From: Macrostomum hystrix
Taxonomy: Eukaryota > Platyhelminthes > Macrostomidae
NCBI GenBank assembly: GCA_950097015.1
Contig: CATNEN010000038.1
Span: 27,868,501-27,932,500 of the forward strand
DNA length: 64,000 nt
Direction: 5' to 3'
Of the stretch, positions 22,330 through 33,932 are shown in pieces. The notes beneath the pieces were generated by a model. That model was not told the origin of the DNA. It made no database searches and saw only the letters and a list, made by a program, of their open reading frames with translations. How positions within the stretch are numbered: position 1 is the stretch's first letter; each line of letters starts with the position of its first letter. A program made the translations under genes and the position numbers.

Positions 22330-23066
22330 CACCTGGCCCAGCTGCTCCGCGAGCCGGCGACAAGGAGACCAACTCTGGGCCACCAACGTCGTACCCATGC
22401 GGTGGATGCAGCACTAACGTTGGCGGACAACCTCGCAAAAGACGCCGCTAGACTCCCGCAAGACCAAGCGGAAATCGACTTAAACAGCGCCAAGTCCGCG
22501 ATCCGCAGCACACTGGCCGCCGAGGCTCGCGCAGCCTACGAAGCGGACCCGCACTGCCGGACGCACCGCGCTGCCTTCCGCGACCTCCGCAGATCCGAGT
22601 CGACTCTCAGCAGACGCGAGCTGATCACGCTGGCGCAACTTCGCACGGGCCACTCGCCTCTGCTGGCTCAGTACCGCCACCGCATTGACCAAGGACAGCC
22701 TGCGTCCTGCGGGCACTGCGGACACCAGGAGGAGGACCTGCAGCATGTGATGCAACCGCGTCCTCGGCCCTAACCCGACGCTGGCCATCCTCTCCGACGA
22801 CGGCCCCCGTGTCCTGTCCTATCTCCAGGTGATAGGGGCGCTGACCCGACCCCCGGACCCGGCCGGCAAGGAACATCTAACTAAATATCTATCAACAGTT
22901 CCACAGCAGCGATTCAGACTACAGCGGTGGTTACTGGCGCGGGAAGTGCAGCGTAAGACGTCACTTGTGGTTGCAAAATCATCGACGACCCTAAAAACAG
23001 CCCAATCGAAGCAAATGAAGATTCTCGCCAACGGAGAGACAAATATAGAAGAGTTTATATTCGAGT
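22330..23066 (+). pseudogene. Decayed non-LTR retrotransposon: RNase H end and C-terminal zinc-knuckle region
   Basis: Translation from about 22400 gives LADNLAKDAARLPQDQAEID, then RELITLAQLRTGHSPLLAQY and CGHCGHQEEDLQHVM. This order (an AD-x-LAK-type RNase H end, then R-x-GHS and C-x-x-C with a later His) is typical of the C-terminal part of non-LTR retrotransposon polyproteins. A +1 frameshift near 22755 moves the reading into a second frame with LAILSDDGPRVLSYLQVIGA, stopping at about 23066. Reverse transcriptase is not recognisable upstream. It is a broken fragment and not expected to be active. Confidence 0.65.
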
Positions 23067-23076
23067 GAGACTAAGA

Positions 23077-23795
23077 GGAAGTGGAGTGACAGGTGAGGCA
23101 ATGGAGTGACAGGTGAGGCAGTGGGGTGACCGGTGAGGAAGTGGACTGACAGGAGAGGCAGTGGAGTAACAGGTGAGGCAGTGGAGTGACAGGTAAGGCA
23201 GTGGAGTGACAGGAGAGGCAGTGGAGTAACAGGTGAGGCAGTGGGGTGAAAGGTAAAGCAGTGAAGTGACAGGAGAAACAGTGAAGTGACAGGAGAGGCA
23301 GTGAAGTGACAGGTGAGGCAGTGGAGTGACAGGTGAGGCAGTGGAGTGACAGGTGAGGCAGTGGAGTGACAGGTAAGGCAGTGGAGTGACAGGAGAGACA
23401 GTGGAGTGACAGGTGAGATGGTGGAGTGACAGGTGAGGCAGTGGAGTGACAGAAGAGGCAGTGAAGTGACAGGAGACGCAGTGGAGTGACAGGAGACGCA
23501 GTGGAGTGACAGGAGAGGCTGTGGAGTGACAGGTGAGGCAGTGGAGTGACAGGAGAGGCTGCGGAGTGACATGTGAGGCAGTGGAGTGACAGGTGAGGCA
23601 GTGAAGTGACAGGAGAGACAGTGAAGTGACAGGTGAGGCAGTGGAGTGACAGGAGAGGCAGTGGAGTGACAGGTGAGGCAGTGGAGGGACAGGTGAGGCA
23701 GTGGAGTGACACGAGAGGCAGTGGAGTGACAGGTGAGGCAGTGGAGTGACACGAGAGGCAGTGGAGTGACAGGTGAGGCAGTGGAGTGACAGTGG
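23077..23795. repeat. Inverted 20-bp minisatellite abutting the Helitron pair
   Basis: About 36 copies of GGTGAGGCAGTGGAGTGACA, the reverse complement of the 16319-18140 family. It ends about 13 bp before the 5' end of the first Helitron-like element. Confidence 0.95.
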
Positions 23796-24282
23796 AGGCA
23801 GAGACAGTCCACTATACTAAAAATGAAATGCTTGCTTGGTTGTAATTGATTTTCTCCCGAACGGCTCAACCGATTTTCACCATTTCTTCACCAAAAGATG
23901 CTAAATATGGGGACAATTTTACACGTATTTTTATTAAGCTGAACTTCATTGCTAAGGGGATTAAATATTCGAAAAACATGATTTTTTAAAGGTCAAACCA
24001 TCTTGGCCTATTGAGAATTTCACTGACAGCCACTGAATTAGAATTGCATCGTCAAATTGCTCAACAACCCCTAGCTGATTGAATTTGAAGCCTGCACTCT
24101 GGAGACAAATTTGAAATAAATGTACACAACCAACTGCGAGACTGAGTGTACTCTATTTTCTTACTTCATTGTACAAAGCCAGAACTTTGAGAATTCATTT
24201 TATAAGGCTGATTTTTGCACCCACTAACCAACAGTCGGAATAGCCGATGTGTAGGCACTAGGAATAGGTTAGGCTAGGCTAG

Positions 24283-24293
24283 GGTTCGATTCT
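24283..24293 (+). other. B-box-like tRNA promoter motif inside Helitron copy 1
   Basis: GGTTCGATTCT is a perfect match to the RNA polymerase III B box and lies in the 5' unique segment. The corresponding position in copy 2 is 27588-27598. A SINE head may have been captured by the ancestor of both copies. The A box upstream is not convincing. Confidence 0.4.
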
Positions 24294-24399
24294 GCACTGG
24301 GTCAAATCATTTAGACTAATTTTCAGCCAGTAGTGATTGAAGATTATTTTATTTTATTTTTTTCATTTCGTAAATAAAATATCATAAATCATAGCAAAT

Positions 24400-25895
24400 C
24401 TGAGTTTGAATCATGGCTAAACCAGAGTTTGAATCATGGCTAAACCAGCGTCTGAATCATGGCTAAACCAGAGTTTGAATCATGGCTAAACCAGAGTCTG
24501 AATCATGGCTAAACCAGAGTTTAAATCATGGCTAAACCAGAGTCTGAATCATGGCTTAACCAGAGTTTGAATCATGGCTAAACCAGAGTCTGAATCATGG
24601 CTAAACCAGCGTCTGAATCATGGCTAAACCAGAGTTTGAACCATGGCTAAACCAGAGTCTGAATCATGGCTAAACCAGAGTTTAAATCATGGCTAAACCA
24701 GAGTCTGAATCATGGCTAAACCAGAGTTTCAATCATGGCTAAACCAGCGTCTGAATCATGGCTAAACCAGCGTCTGAATCATGGCTAAACCAGAGTTTGA
24801 ATCATGGCTAAACCAGAGTCTGAATCATGGCTAAACCAGAGTCTGTATCATGGCTAAACCAGAGTCTGAATCATGGCTAAACCAGAGTTTGAATCATGGC
24901 TAAACCAGAGTTTGAAACATGGCTAAACCAGAGCTTGAATCATGGCAAAACCAGAGTCTGAATCATGGCTAAACCAGAGTCTGAATCATGGCAAAACGAG
25001 AGTTTGAATCATAGCCCACCAGGGTTTAAAACATGGCTAAACCAGAGTTTGAATCTTGGCTAAACCAGAGTTTGAATCATAGCCAACCAGAGTCTGAATC
25101 ATGGCAAAACGAGAGTTTGAATCATAGCCCACCAGGGTTTAAAACATGGCGAAACCTGAGTTTGAATCATGGCTAAACCAGAGTCTGAATCATGGCTTAA
25201 CCAGAGTTTGAATCATGGCTAAACCAGAGTCTGAATCATGGCTTAACCAGAGTTTGAATCATGGCTAAACCAGAGTCTGAATCATGGCTAAACCAGCGTC
25301 TGAATCATGGCTAAACCAGAGTTTAAATCATGGCTAAACCAGAGTCTGAATCATGGCTAAACCAGAGTTTCAATCATGGCTAAACCAGCGTCTGAATCAT
25401 GGCTAAACCAGCGTCTGAATCATGGCTAAACCAGAGTTTGAATCATGGCTAAACCAGAGTCTGAATCATGGCAAAACCAGCGTCTGAATCATGGCTAAAC
25501 CAGAGTCTGAATCATGGCTAAACCAGAGTCTGAATCATGGCTAAACCAGAGTTTGAATCATGGCTAAACTAGAGTTTGAAACATGGCTAAACCAGAGCTT
25601 GAATCATGGCAAAACCAGAGTCTGAATCATGGCTAAACCAGAGTTTAAATCATGGCTAAACCAGAGTTTAAATCATAGCCAACCAGAGTCTGAATCATGG
25701 CAAAACGAGAGTTTGAATCATAGCCCACCAGGGTTTAAAACATGGCTAAACCAGAGTTTGAATCTTGGCTAAACCACAGTTTGAATCATAGCCAACCAGA
25801 GTCTGAATCATGGCAAAACGAGAGTTTGAATCATAGCCCACCAGGGTTTAAAACATGGCGAAACCTGAGTTTGAATCTTGGCTAACCCAGTGTTT
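24400..25895. repeat. 23-bp minisatellite, internal array A of Helitron copy 1
   Basis: About 65 units of CATGGCTAAACCAGAGTCTG plus AAT, with frequent variants (GAGTTTGAAT, CAGCGTCTGAAT, CATAGCCCACCAGGGTTTAA). A segment recurs about 0.7 kb apart, so the array grew partly by block duplication. Confidence 0.95.
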
Positions 25896-25904
25896 GAAAA
25901 ATCA

Positions 25905-27025
25905 ACGTCAACTGGGGAGTCATCATCAAAATAGGGATCATGGTGAACTGGGGGATAATCGTCAACTGGGGGATCATGGTAAACTGGGGGATAATTGTCA
26001 ACTGGGGGATCATTGTCAACTGGGGGATCATTGTCAACTGGGGGATCATTGTCAACTGGGGGATCATTGTCAACTGGGGGATCATCGTCAACTGGGGGAT
26101 CATTGTCAACTGGGGTATCATTTTCAACTGGGGGATCATTGTCAACTAGGGGATCATTGTCCACTGGGGAATGATTGTCAACTGGGTAATCATGTCAACT
26201 GGGGGATCATTGTCAACTGGGGGATCATTGTCAACTGTAGGATCATTGTCAACTAGGGGATCATGGCCAACTGGGGATCATTGTGAACTGGGTGATCATT
26301 GTCAACTGGGGGATCATCTTCAACTGGGGGATCATTGTCAACTGGGAGATCATTGTAAACTGGGGGATCATCATCAACTGGGGGATCATTGTCAACTGTG
26401 GGATCATTGTCAACTAGGGGATCATGGCCAACTGCGGGATCATTGTGAACTGGGTGATCATTGTCAACTGGGGGATCATCTTCAACTGGGTGATCATTGT
26501 CAACTGGGGTATCATTGTAAACTGGGGGATCATTGTCCACTGGGGAATGATTGTCAACTGGGTAATCATTGTCAACTGGGTAATCATTGTCAACTGGGGG
26601 ATCATTGTCAACTGGGGGATCATTGTCAACTGGGGGATCATTGTCAACTGGGGGATCATTGTAAACTGGGGGATCATTGTCAACTGGGAGATCATTGTAA
26701 ACTGGGGAATCATCATCAACTGGGGGATCATTGTAGACTGGGGGATCATTGTCAACTGTGGGATCATTGTCAACTAGGGGATCATGGCCAACTGGGGATC
26801 ATTGTGAACTGGGGGATCATTGTCAACTGGGGGAACATTGTCAACTGGGGGATCATTGTCAACTGTGGTATCATTGTCAACTGGGGGAAAATTGTCAACT
26901 GGGGGATCATGGTCAACTGGGGGAAAATTGTCAACTGGGGGATCATTGTCAACTGGGGGATCATGGTCAACTGGGGGAAAATTGTCAACTGGGGGATCAT
27001 TGTCAACTGGGGGATCATTGTAGCT
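25905..27025. repeat. 18-bp minisatellite, internal array B of Helitron copy 1
   Basis: About 62 units of AACTGGGGGATCATTGTC and variants. 18 is a multiple of three, so stop-free frames reading repeats such as QLGDHC appear on both strands. They are artefacts of the array. Confidence 0.95.
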
Positions 27026-27704
27026 TAAAAAGCTGAGATACAGCAGCTAAAAAGTATATACAAGACGAATTAAAAATATTTCTGCTCCCCGAAGGGGGGC
27101 AAAACATGCTAGTCCACTATACTAAAAATGAAATGGTTGGTTGGTTGTAATTGATTTTCTCCCGAACGGCTCAACCGATTTTCACCATTTCTTCACCAAA
27201 AGATGCCAAATATGGGGACAATTATACACGTATTTTTATTAAGCTTAACTTTATTGCTAAAGGGATTAAATATTCGAAAAACAAGATTTTTCAAAGGTCA
27301 AACATCTTGGCCTATTGAGAATTTTACTCACTGCCACTGAATTAGAATTGCATCGTCAAATTGCGCAACAACCCCTAGCTGATTGAATTTGAAGCCTGCA
27401 CTCTGGAGACAAATTGGAAATAAATGTACACAACCAACCGCGAGACTGAGTGTACTCTATTTTCTTACTTCATTGTACAAAGCCAGAACTTTGAGAATTC
27501 ATTTTATAAGGCTGATTTTTGCACCCACTAACCAACAGTCGGAATAGCCGATGTGTAGGCACTAGGAATAAGGTTAGGCTAGGCTAGGGTTCGATTCTGC
27601 ACTGCGTCAAATCATTTAGACTAATTTTCAGCCAGTAGTGATTGAAGACTATTTTAATTTATTTTTTTCATTTCGTAAATAAAATATCATAAATCATAGC
27701 ACAC

Positions 27705-30700
27705 CGGCTAAAACAGAGTTTGAATCATGGCTAAACCAGAGTCTGAATCATGGCTAAACCAGAGTCTGAATCATGGCTAAACCAGAGTCTGAATCATGGC
27801 TAAACCAGAGTCTGAATCATGGCTAAACCAGAGTCTGAATCATGGCTAAACCAGAGTCTGAATCATGGCTAAACCAGAGTCTGAATCATGGCTAAACCAG
27901 AGTCTGGATCATGGCTAAACCAGCGTCTGAATCATGGCTAAACCAGAGTCTGAATCAAGGCTAAACCAGAGTCTGAATCATGGCTAAACCAGAGTCTGAA
28001 TCATGGCTACACCAGAGTCTGAATCATGGCTACACCAGAGTCTGAATCATGGCTACACCAGAGTCTGAATCATGGCTAAACCAGAGTTTGAATCATAGCT
28101 AAACCAGAGTCTGAATCATGGCTAAACCAGAGTCTCAATCATTGCTACACCAGAGTCTGAATCATGGCTCATAGCTAAACCAGAGTCTGAATCATGGCTA
28201 AACCAGAGTCTGAATCATGGCTACACCAGAGTCTGAATCATGGCTAAACCAGAGTTTAAATCAAAGCTAAACAAGCGTCTGAATCATGGCAAAACCAGAG
28301 TTTGAATCATAGCTAAACCAGAGTCTGAATCATGGCTAAACCAGAGTCTGAATCATGGCTAAACCAGAGTCTGAATCATGGCTAAACCAGAGTCTGAATC
28401 ATGGCTAAACCAGAGTTTAAATCAAAGCTAAACAAGCGTCTGAATCATGGCAAAACCAGAGTTTGAATCATAGCTAAACCAGAGTCTGAATCATGGCTAA
28501 ACCAGAGTCTGAATCATGGCTAAACCAGAGTCTGAATCATGGCTACACCAGAGTCTGAATCATGGCTAAACCAGAGTTTAAATCAAAGCTAAACAAGCGT
28601 CTGAATCATGGCAAAACCAGAGTTTGAATCATAGCTAAACCAGAGTCTGAATCATGGCTAAACCAGAGTCTGAATCATGGCTAAACCAGAGTCTGAATCA
28701 TGGCTAAACCAGAGTCTGAATCATGGCTAAACCAGAGTCTGAATCATGGCTAAACCAGAGTCTGAATCATGGCTACACCAGAGTCTGAATCATGGCTAAA
28801 CCAAAGTCTGAATCATTGCTACACCAGAGTCTGAATCATGGCTCATAGCTAAACCAGAGTCTGAATCATGGCTAAACCAGAGTCTGAATCATGGCTACAC
28901 CAGAGTCTGAATCATGGCTAAACCAGAGTTTAAATCAAAGCTAAACAAGCGTCTGAATCATGGCAAAACCAGAGTTTCAATCATGGCTAAACCAGAGACT
29001 AAATCATGGCTACACCAGGGTTTGAATCATGGCAAAACCAGAGTTTGAATCATGGCTAAACAAGAGTTTGAATCATGGCTAAACCAGAGTTTGAATCATG
29101 GCTAAACAAGCGTCTGAATCATGGCTAAACCAGAGTCTGAATCATGGCTAAACCAGAGTCTGAATCATGGCTAAACCAGAGTCTGGATCATGGCTAAACC
29201 AGAGTCTGAATCATGGCTAAACCAGAGTCTGAATCATGGCTAAACCAGAGTCTGAATCATGGCTAAACCAGAGTCTGAATCATGGCTAAACCAGAGTCTG
29301 AATCATGGCTAAACCAGAGTCTGGATCATGGCTAAACCAGAGTCTGAATCATGGCTAAACCAGAGTCTGAATTATGGCTAAACCAGAGTCTGAATCATGG
29401 CTAAACCAGAGTCTGAATCATGGCTACACCAGAGTCTGAATCATGGCTACACCAGAGTCTGAATCATGGCTACACCAGAGTCTGAATCATGGCTACACCA
29501 GAGTCTGAATCATGGCTAAACCAGAGTTTGAATCATAGCTAAACCAGAGTCTGAATCATGACTAAACCAGAGTCTGAATCATTGCTACACCAGAGTCTGA
29601 ATCATGGCTCATAGCTAAACCAGAGTCTGAATCATGGCTAAACCAGAGTCTGAATCATGGCTACACCAGAGTCTGAATCATGGCTAAACCAGAGGTTAAA
29701 TCAAAGCTAAACAAGCGTCTGAATCATGGCAAAACCAGAGTTTGAATCATAGCTAAACCAGAGTCTGAATCATGGCTAAACCAGAGTCTGAATCATGGCT
29801 AAACCAGAGTCTGAATCATGGCTAAACCAGAGTCTGAATCATGGCTAAACCAGAGTCTGAATCATGGCTAAACCAGAGTCTGAATCATGGCTACACCAGA
29901 GTCTGAATCATGGCTAAACCAAAGTCTGAATCATTGCTACACCAGAGTCTGAATCATGGCTCATAGCTAAACCAGAGTCTGAATCATGGCTAAACCAGAG
30001 TCTGAATCATGGCTAAACCAGAGTCTGAATCATGGCTAAACCAGAGTTTAAATCAAAGCTAAACAAGCGTCTGAATCATGGCAAAACCAGAGTTTGAATC
30101 ATAGCTAAACCAGAGTCTGAATCATGGCTAAACCAGAGTCTGAATCATGGCAAAACCAGAGTTTGAATCATGGCTAAACCAGAGTCTGAATCATGGCTAA
30201 ACCAGAGTCTGAATCATGGCTAAACCAGAGTCTGAATCATGGCTACACCAGAGTCTGAATCATGGCTAAACCAAAGTCTGAATCATTGCTACACCAGAGT
30301 CTGAATCATGGCTCATAGCTAAACCAGAGTCTGAATCATGGCTAAACCAGAGTCTGAATCATGGCTACACCAGAGTCTGAATCATGGCTAAACCAGAGTT
30401 TAAATCAAAGCTAAACAAGCGTCTGAATCATGGCAAAACCAGAGTTTCAATCATGGCTAAACCAGAGACTAAATCATGGCTACACCAGGGTTTGAATCAT
30501 GGCAAAACCAGAGTTTGAATCATGGCTAAACAAGAGTTTGAATCATGGCTAAACCAGAGTTTGAATCATGGCTAAACAAGCGTCTGAATCATGGCTAAAC
30601 CAGAGTCTGAATCATGGCTAAACCAGAGTCTGAATCATGGCTAAACCAGAGTCTGGATCATGGCTAAACCAGAGTCTGAATCATGGCTAAACCAGAGTCT

Positions 30701-31715
30701 GAATCATGGCTAAACCAGAGTCTGAATCATGGCTAAACCAGAGTCTGAATCATGGCTAAACCAGAGTCTGAATCATGGCTAAACCAGAGTCTGGATCATG
30801 GCTAAACCAGAGTCTGAATCATGGCTAAACCAGAGTCTGAATTATGGCTAAACCAGAGTCTGAATCATGGCTAAACCAGAGTCTGAATCATGGCTACACC
30901 AGAGTCTGAATCATGGCTACACCAGAGTCTGAATCATGGCTACACCAGAGTCTGAATCATGGCTACACCAGAGTCTGAATCATGGCTAAACCAGAGTTTG
31001 AATCATAGCTAAACCAGAGTCTGAATCATGACTAAACCAGAGTCTGAATCATTGCTACACCAGAGTCTGAATCATGGCTCATAGCTAAACCAGAGTCTGA
31101 ATCATGGCTACACCAGAGTCTGAATCATGGCTAAACCAGAGGTTAAATCAAAGCTAAACAAGCGTCTGAATCATGGCAAAACCAGAGTTTGAATCATAGC
31201 TAAACCAGAGTCTGAATCATGGCTAAACCAGAGTCTGAATCATGGCTAAACCAGAGTCTGAATCATGGCTAAACCAGAGTCTGAATCATGGCTAAACCAG
31301 AGTCTGAATCATGGCTAAACCAGAGTCTGAATCATGGCTACACCAGAGTCTGAATCATGGCTAAACCAAAGTCTGAATCATTGCTACACCAGAGTCTGAA
31401 TCATGGCTCATAGCTAAACCAGAGTCTGAATCATGGCTAAACCAGAGTCTGAATCATGGCTACACCAGAGTCTGAATCATGGCTAAACCAGAGTTTAAAT
31501 CAAAGCTAAACAAGCGTCTGAATCATGGCAAAACCAGAGTTTCAATCATGGCTAAACCAGAGACTAAATCATGGCTACACCAGGGTTTGAATCATGGCAA
31601 AACCAGAGTTTGAATCATGGCTAAACCAGCGTTTGAATCATGGCCAACCAGCGTCTGAATCATGGCTAAACCAGAGTTTGAATCATGGCAAAATCAGAGT
31701 TTGAATCATAGCTAA
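27705..31715. repeat. 23-bp minisatellite, internal array A of Helitron copy 2
   Basis: About 170 units of CATGGCTAAACCAGAGTCTG plus AAT. Rare variants recur at a fixed spacing: the unit with AATTATGGC is found at 29371 and again at 30841, exactly 1470 bp apart, with matching neighbours. A block of about 1.47 kb has been duplicated within the array. Confidence 0.95.
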
Positions 31716-31724
31716 ATCGGAACT

Positions 31725-33005
31725 GGGGGATAATCGTCAACTGTGGGATAATTGTAAACTGGGGAATCATCATCAAATGGGGGATCATGGTCAACTGGGG
31801 ATCATTGTCAAATGGGGATCATCATCATTTGGGAGTCATCATCAAATGGGGGATCATGGTCAACTGGGAGATCATTGTCAACTGGGTGATCATCATCAAC
31901 TGGGGGATCATTGTCAACTAGGGGGTAATGGCCAACTGGGGTAACATTGTCAACTGGGGATCATCATCAATGGGGGATCATAGTCAACTGGGAGATAATT
32001 GTCAACTGGGTGATCATCATCAACTGGGGGATCATTGTCAACTGGGTGATCATCTTCAACTGGTGGATCATCATTATCTGGGGGATCATTGTGAACTGGG
32101 GGATCATTGTCAACTGGGGGATCATTGTCAACTGTGGGATCATTGTAAACTGGGGGATCATTGTCAACTGGGGGATCATTGTCAACTGGGTGATCATCAT
32201 CAACTGGGGGATCATCATCATCTGGGGGATCATTGTGAACTAGGGGATCATTGTCAACTGGGGGATCATTGTCAACTGTGGGATCATTGTCAACTGGTTG
32301 ATCATCATCAACTGGGGGATCATTGTGAACTGGGGGATCATTGTCAACTGGGGGATCATTGTCAACTGTGGGATCATTGTAAACTGGGGGATCAATGTCA
32401 ACTGGGGGATCATTGTCAACTGGGTGATCATCATCAACTGGGGGATCATCATCATCTGGGGGATCATTGTGAACTAGGGGATCATTGTCAACTGGGGGAT
32501 CATTGTCAACTGTGGGATCATTGTCAACTGGTTGATCATCATCAACTGGGGGATCATTGTCAACTGGGGGATCGTTGTCAATTGGAGGTTCATTGTCAAC
32601 TGTGGGATCATTGTCAACTGTGGGATCATTGTCAACTGGGGGATCATTGTCAACTGGTTGATCATCAACTGGGGGATCATTGTCAACTGGGGGATCGTTG
32701 TCAATTGGAGGTTCATTGTCAACTGGGGGATCATTGTCAACTGTGGAATCATTGTCAACTGGGGGATCATTGTCAACTGGGGGATCATTGTCAACTGGGG
32801 AGTCATCATCAACTGGGGGATCCTTGTCAACTGGGGGTTCATTGTCAACTAGGGGATCATTGTCAACTGGGGGATCATTGTCAACTGGGTGATCATCATC
32901 AATTAGGAGATCATTGTCAACTGGGGAATCATTGTTGACTGGGGGATCATTGTCAACTGGGGGATCATTGTCAACTGGTTGATCATTGTCAACTGGGGGA
33001 TCATT
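31725..33005. repeat. 18-bp minisatellite, internal array B of Helitron copy 2
   Basis: About 70 units of AACTGGGGGATCATTGTC and variants such as AACTGGGTGATCATCATC. The 336-codon plus-strand frame across it (QLGDHC repeats) is a product of the unit length being divisible by three. Confidence 0.95.
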
Positions 33006-33101
33006 GTAGCTTTAAAAAGCTGTAAATTCAGCTGCTAAAAAGTATATAATAGACGAAATAAAAATATTTCTGCTCCCCGAAGGGGGGCAAAACTTGCTAG
33101 T

Positions 33102-33421
33102 AAAAGTCTATAATTGATGTTTCCATGCTTGTTAATTCTCATTTCTAGTTGAAATGCAAATCTCGCCCGTGAATGCAATAATGAAATGCAGTCTCAAAAA
33201 TGTACTCTATGCGCATATCGGTTAGACATTCCAAATTAGACAGAGCCAGTTAGCTCATAGTTGTGAGTCAAGGCTTGGTAATCTTATCTGGACTTCGAAG
33301 GCAATTCAGCCTTTAGCCAGACACACCTGGGACTCTATTTAAACCGCAGTTCGCTGCGCCACACCGCACTGTGGCTAAATAGAAGCAAAAAATATTATAA
33401 TCGAACACAGATCTGATCAGC
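33102..33421 (+). promoter_or_regulatory. Upstream region of LITAF gene 4
   Basis: Unique sequence between the Helitron end and the ATG. It contains CTATTTAAACCGC about 85 bp before the ATG, a possible core promoter element, and ACACAG, a possible splice acceptor, about 12 nt before the ATG. Confidence 0.35.
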
Positions 33422-33835
33422 ATGAGCAAACCCGTGGATCAGCAGCCACCTCCGGCATACGCTGGCCAGGATGGATCGACCACTTTCCCGTCCCAGCCGC
33501 CAGGCGGTTATTATCCGCAGCAGCCGCCGCCGCCGCCGCCGCAGCCGCAGATCTACCCGCCGGGACCTGGCGGCTACCCAGGAGTGATTATCGCGCCTCC
33601 GGTGGTGTTTCGAGAATTTCCAGTTAGCCTAGTTTGCCAGCACTGTCACTGCAATGTAACAACACAGGTTTCCATGGATACTGGAGTGCTGCCATGGCTA
33701 GTGTGCGGTGGTCTAGTTCTGATTGGCTGCTGGCTCGGTTGCTGTCTGATTCCATTCTGCATCGACGGCCTGAAGGACGCCGTCCATATCTGTCCTCAGT
33801 GTCGCAAGATGGTTGGCCAGTACAAGAAGATGTGA
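33422..33835 (+). CDS. LITAF-domain membrane protein 4, intronless
   Basis: A 137-aa LITAF-family protein. The N-terminal 60 residues are Pro/Gly/Gln-rich with PPAY at 10-13 and a run of Pro at 35-40. The domain has C72-Q-H-C75, a hydrophobic segment at 89-114 and H122-I-C124-P-Q-C127, all canonical. A 30-base block before the first zinc pair and a block over the C-terminal part are identical or almost identical in nucleotide sequence to LITAF gene 1, 20 kb away. This points to recent duplication or gene conversion. The family role is endosomal/lysosomal membrane trafficking, and the PPxY motif suggests NEDD4-type ligase binding. Confidence 0.9.
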   Translation: MSKPVDQQPPPAYAGQDGSTTFPSQPPGGYYPQQPPPPPPQPQIYPPGPGGYPGVIIAPPVVFREFPVSLVCQHCHCNVTTQVSMDTGVLPWLVCGGLVLIGCWLGCCLIPFCIDGLKDAVHICPQCRKMVGQYKKM

Positions 33836-33932
33836 TTTGAGCCATTGAATTTTACTGCTGTTGCAAGACTTGTCGAACAGTGGGTAAAGCAACTGTTTTA
33901 ACACTAACAGTCAATTATCGCTTTCATTAGCG

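Larger units (their letters stand above)
23808..27112 (+). mobile_element. Helitron-like non-autonomous element, copy 1 (3305 bp)
   Basis: Starts with TCCACTATACTAAAAATG and ends with CTAG followed by T. A 7-bp-stem hairpin (GCTCCCC, GAA loop, GGGGGGC) at 27084-27100 sits 8 nt before the terminal CTAG. 5' TC, 3' CTRR and a hairpin near the 3' end are the Helitron signature. There are no terminal inverted repeats and no helicase ORF. The 5' 590 bp are unique-type sequence and the middle is two minisatellites. The last 85 bp (from GTAGCTTAAAAAGCT) are shared with copy 2. The element directly abuts copy 2 with no base between them. It has no coding capacity, so it would depend on an autonomous element elsewhere. 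Confidence 0.82.
27113..33100 (+). mobile_element. Helitron-like non-autonomous element, copy 2 (5988 bp)
   Basis: The same family as copy 1, joined to it head to tail at 27112/27113. The 5' TCCACTATACTAAAAATG, the 590-bp 5' segment and the 3' segment with the CCCC-GAA-GGGG hairpin (about 33072-33088) and terminal CTAG are nearly identical to copy 1. Both internal arrays are present in the same order. Array A is much longer here (about 4.0 versus 1.5 kb). No ORF with transposase features is present. Confidence 0.82.

Noticed and set aside
25855-32938. Long frames with QLGDHC, VNWGII or PPVDND repeats
   Set aside because: The 18-bp unit is a multiple of three, so both strands give endless hexapeptides. 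The arrays lie inside Helitron-like elements and are not genes.
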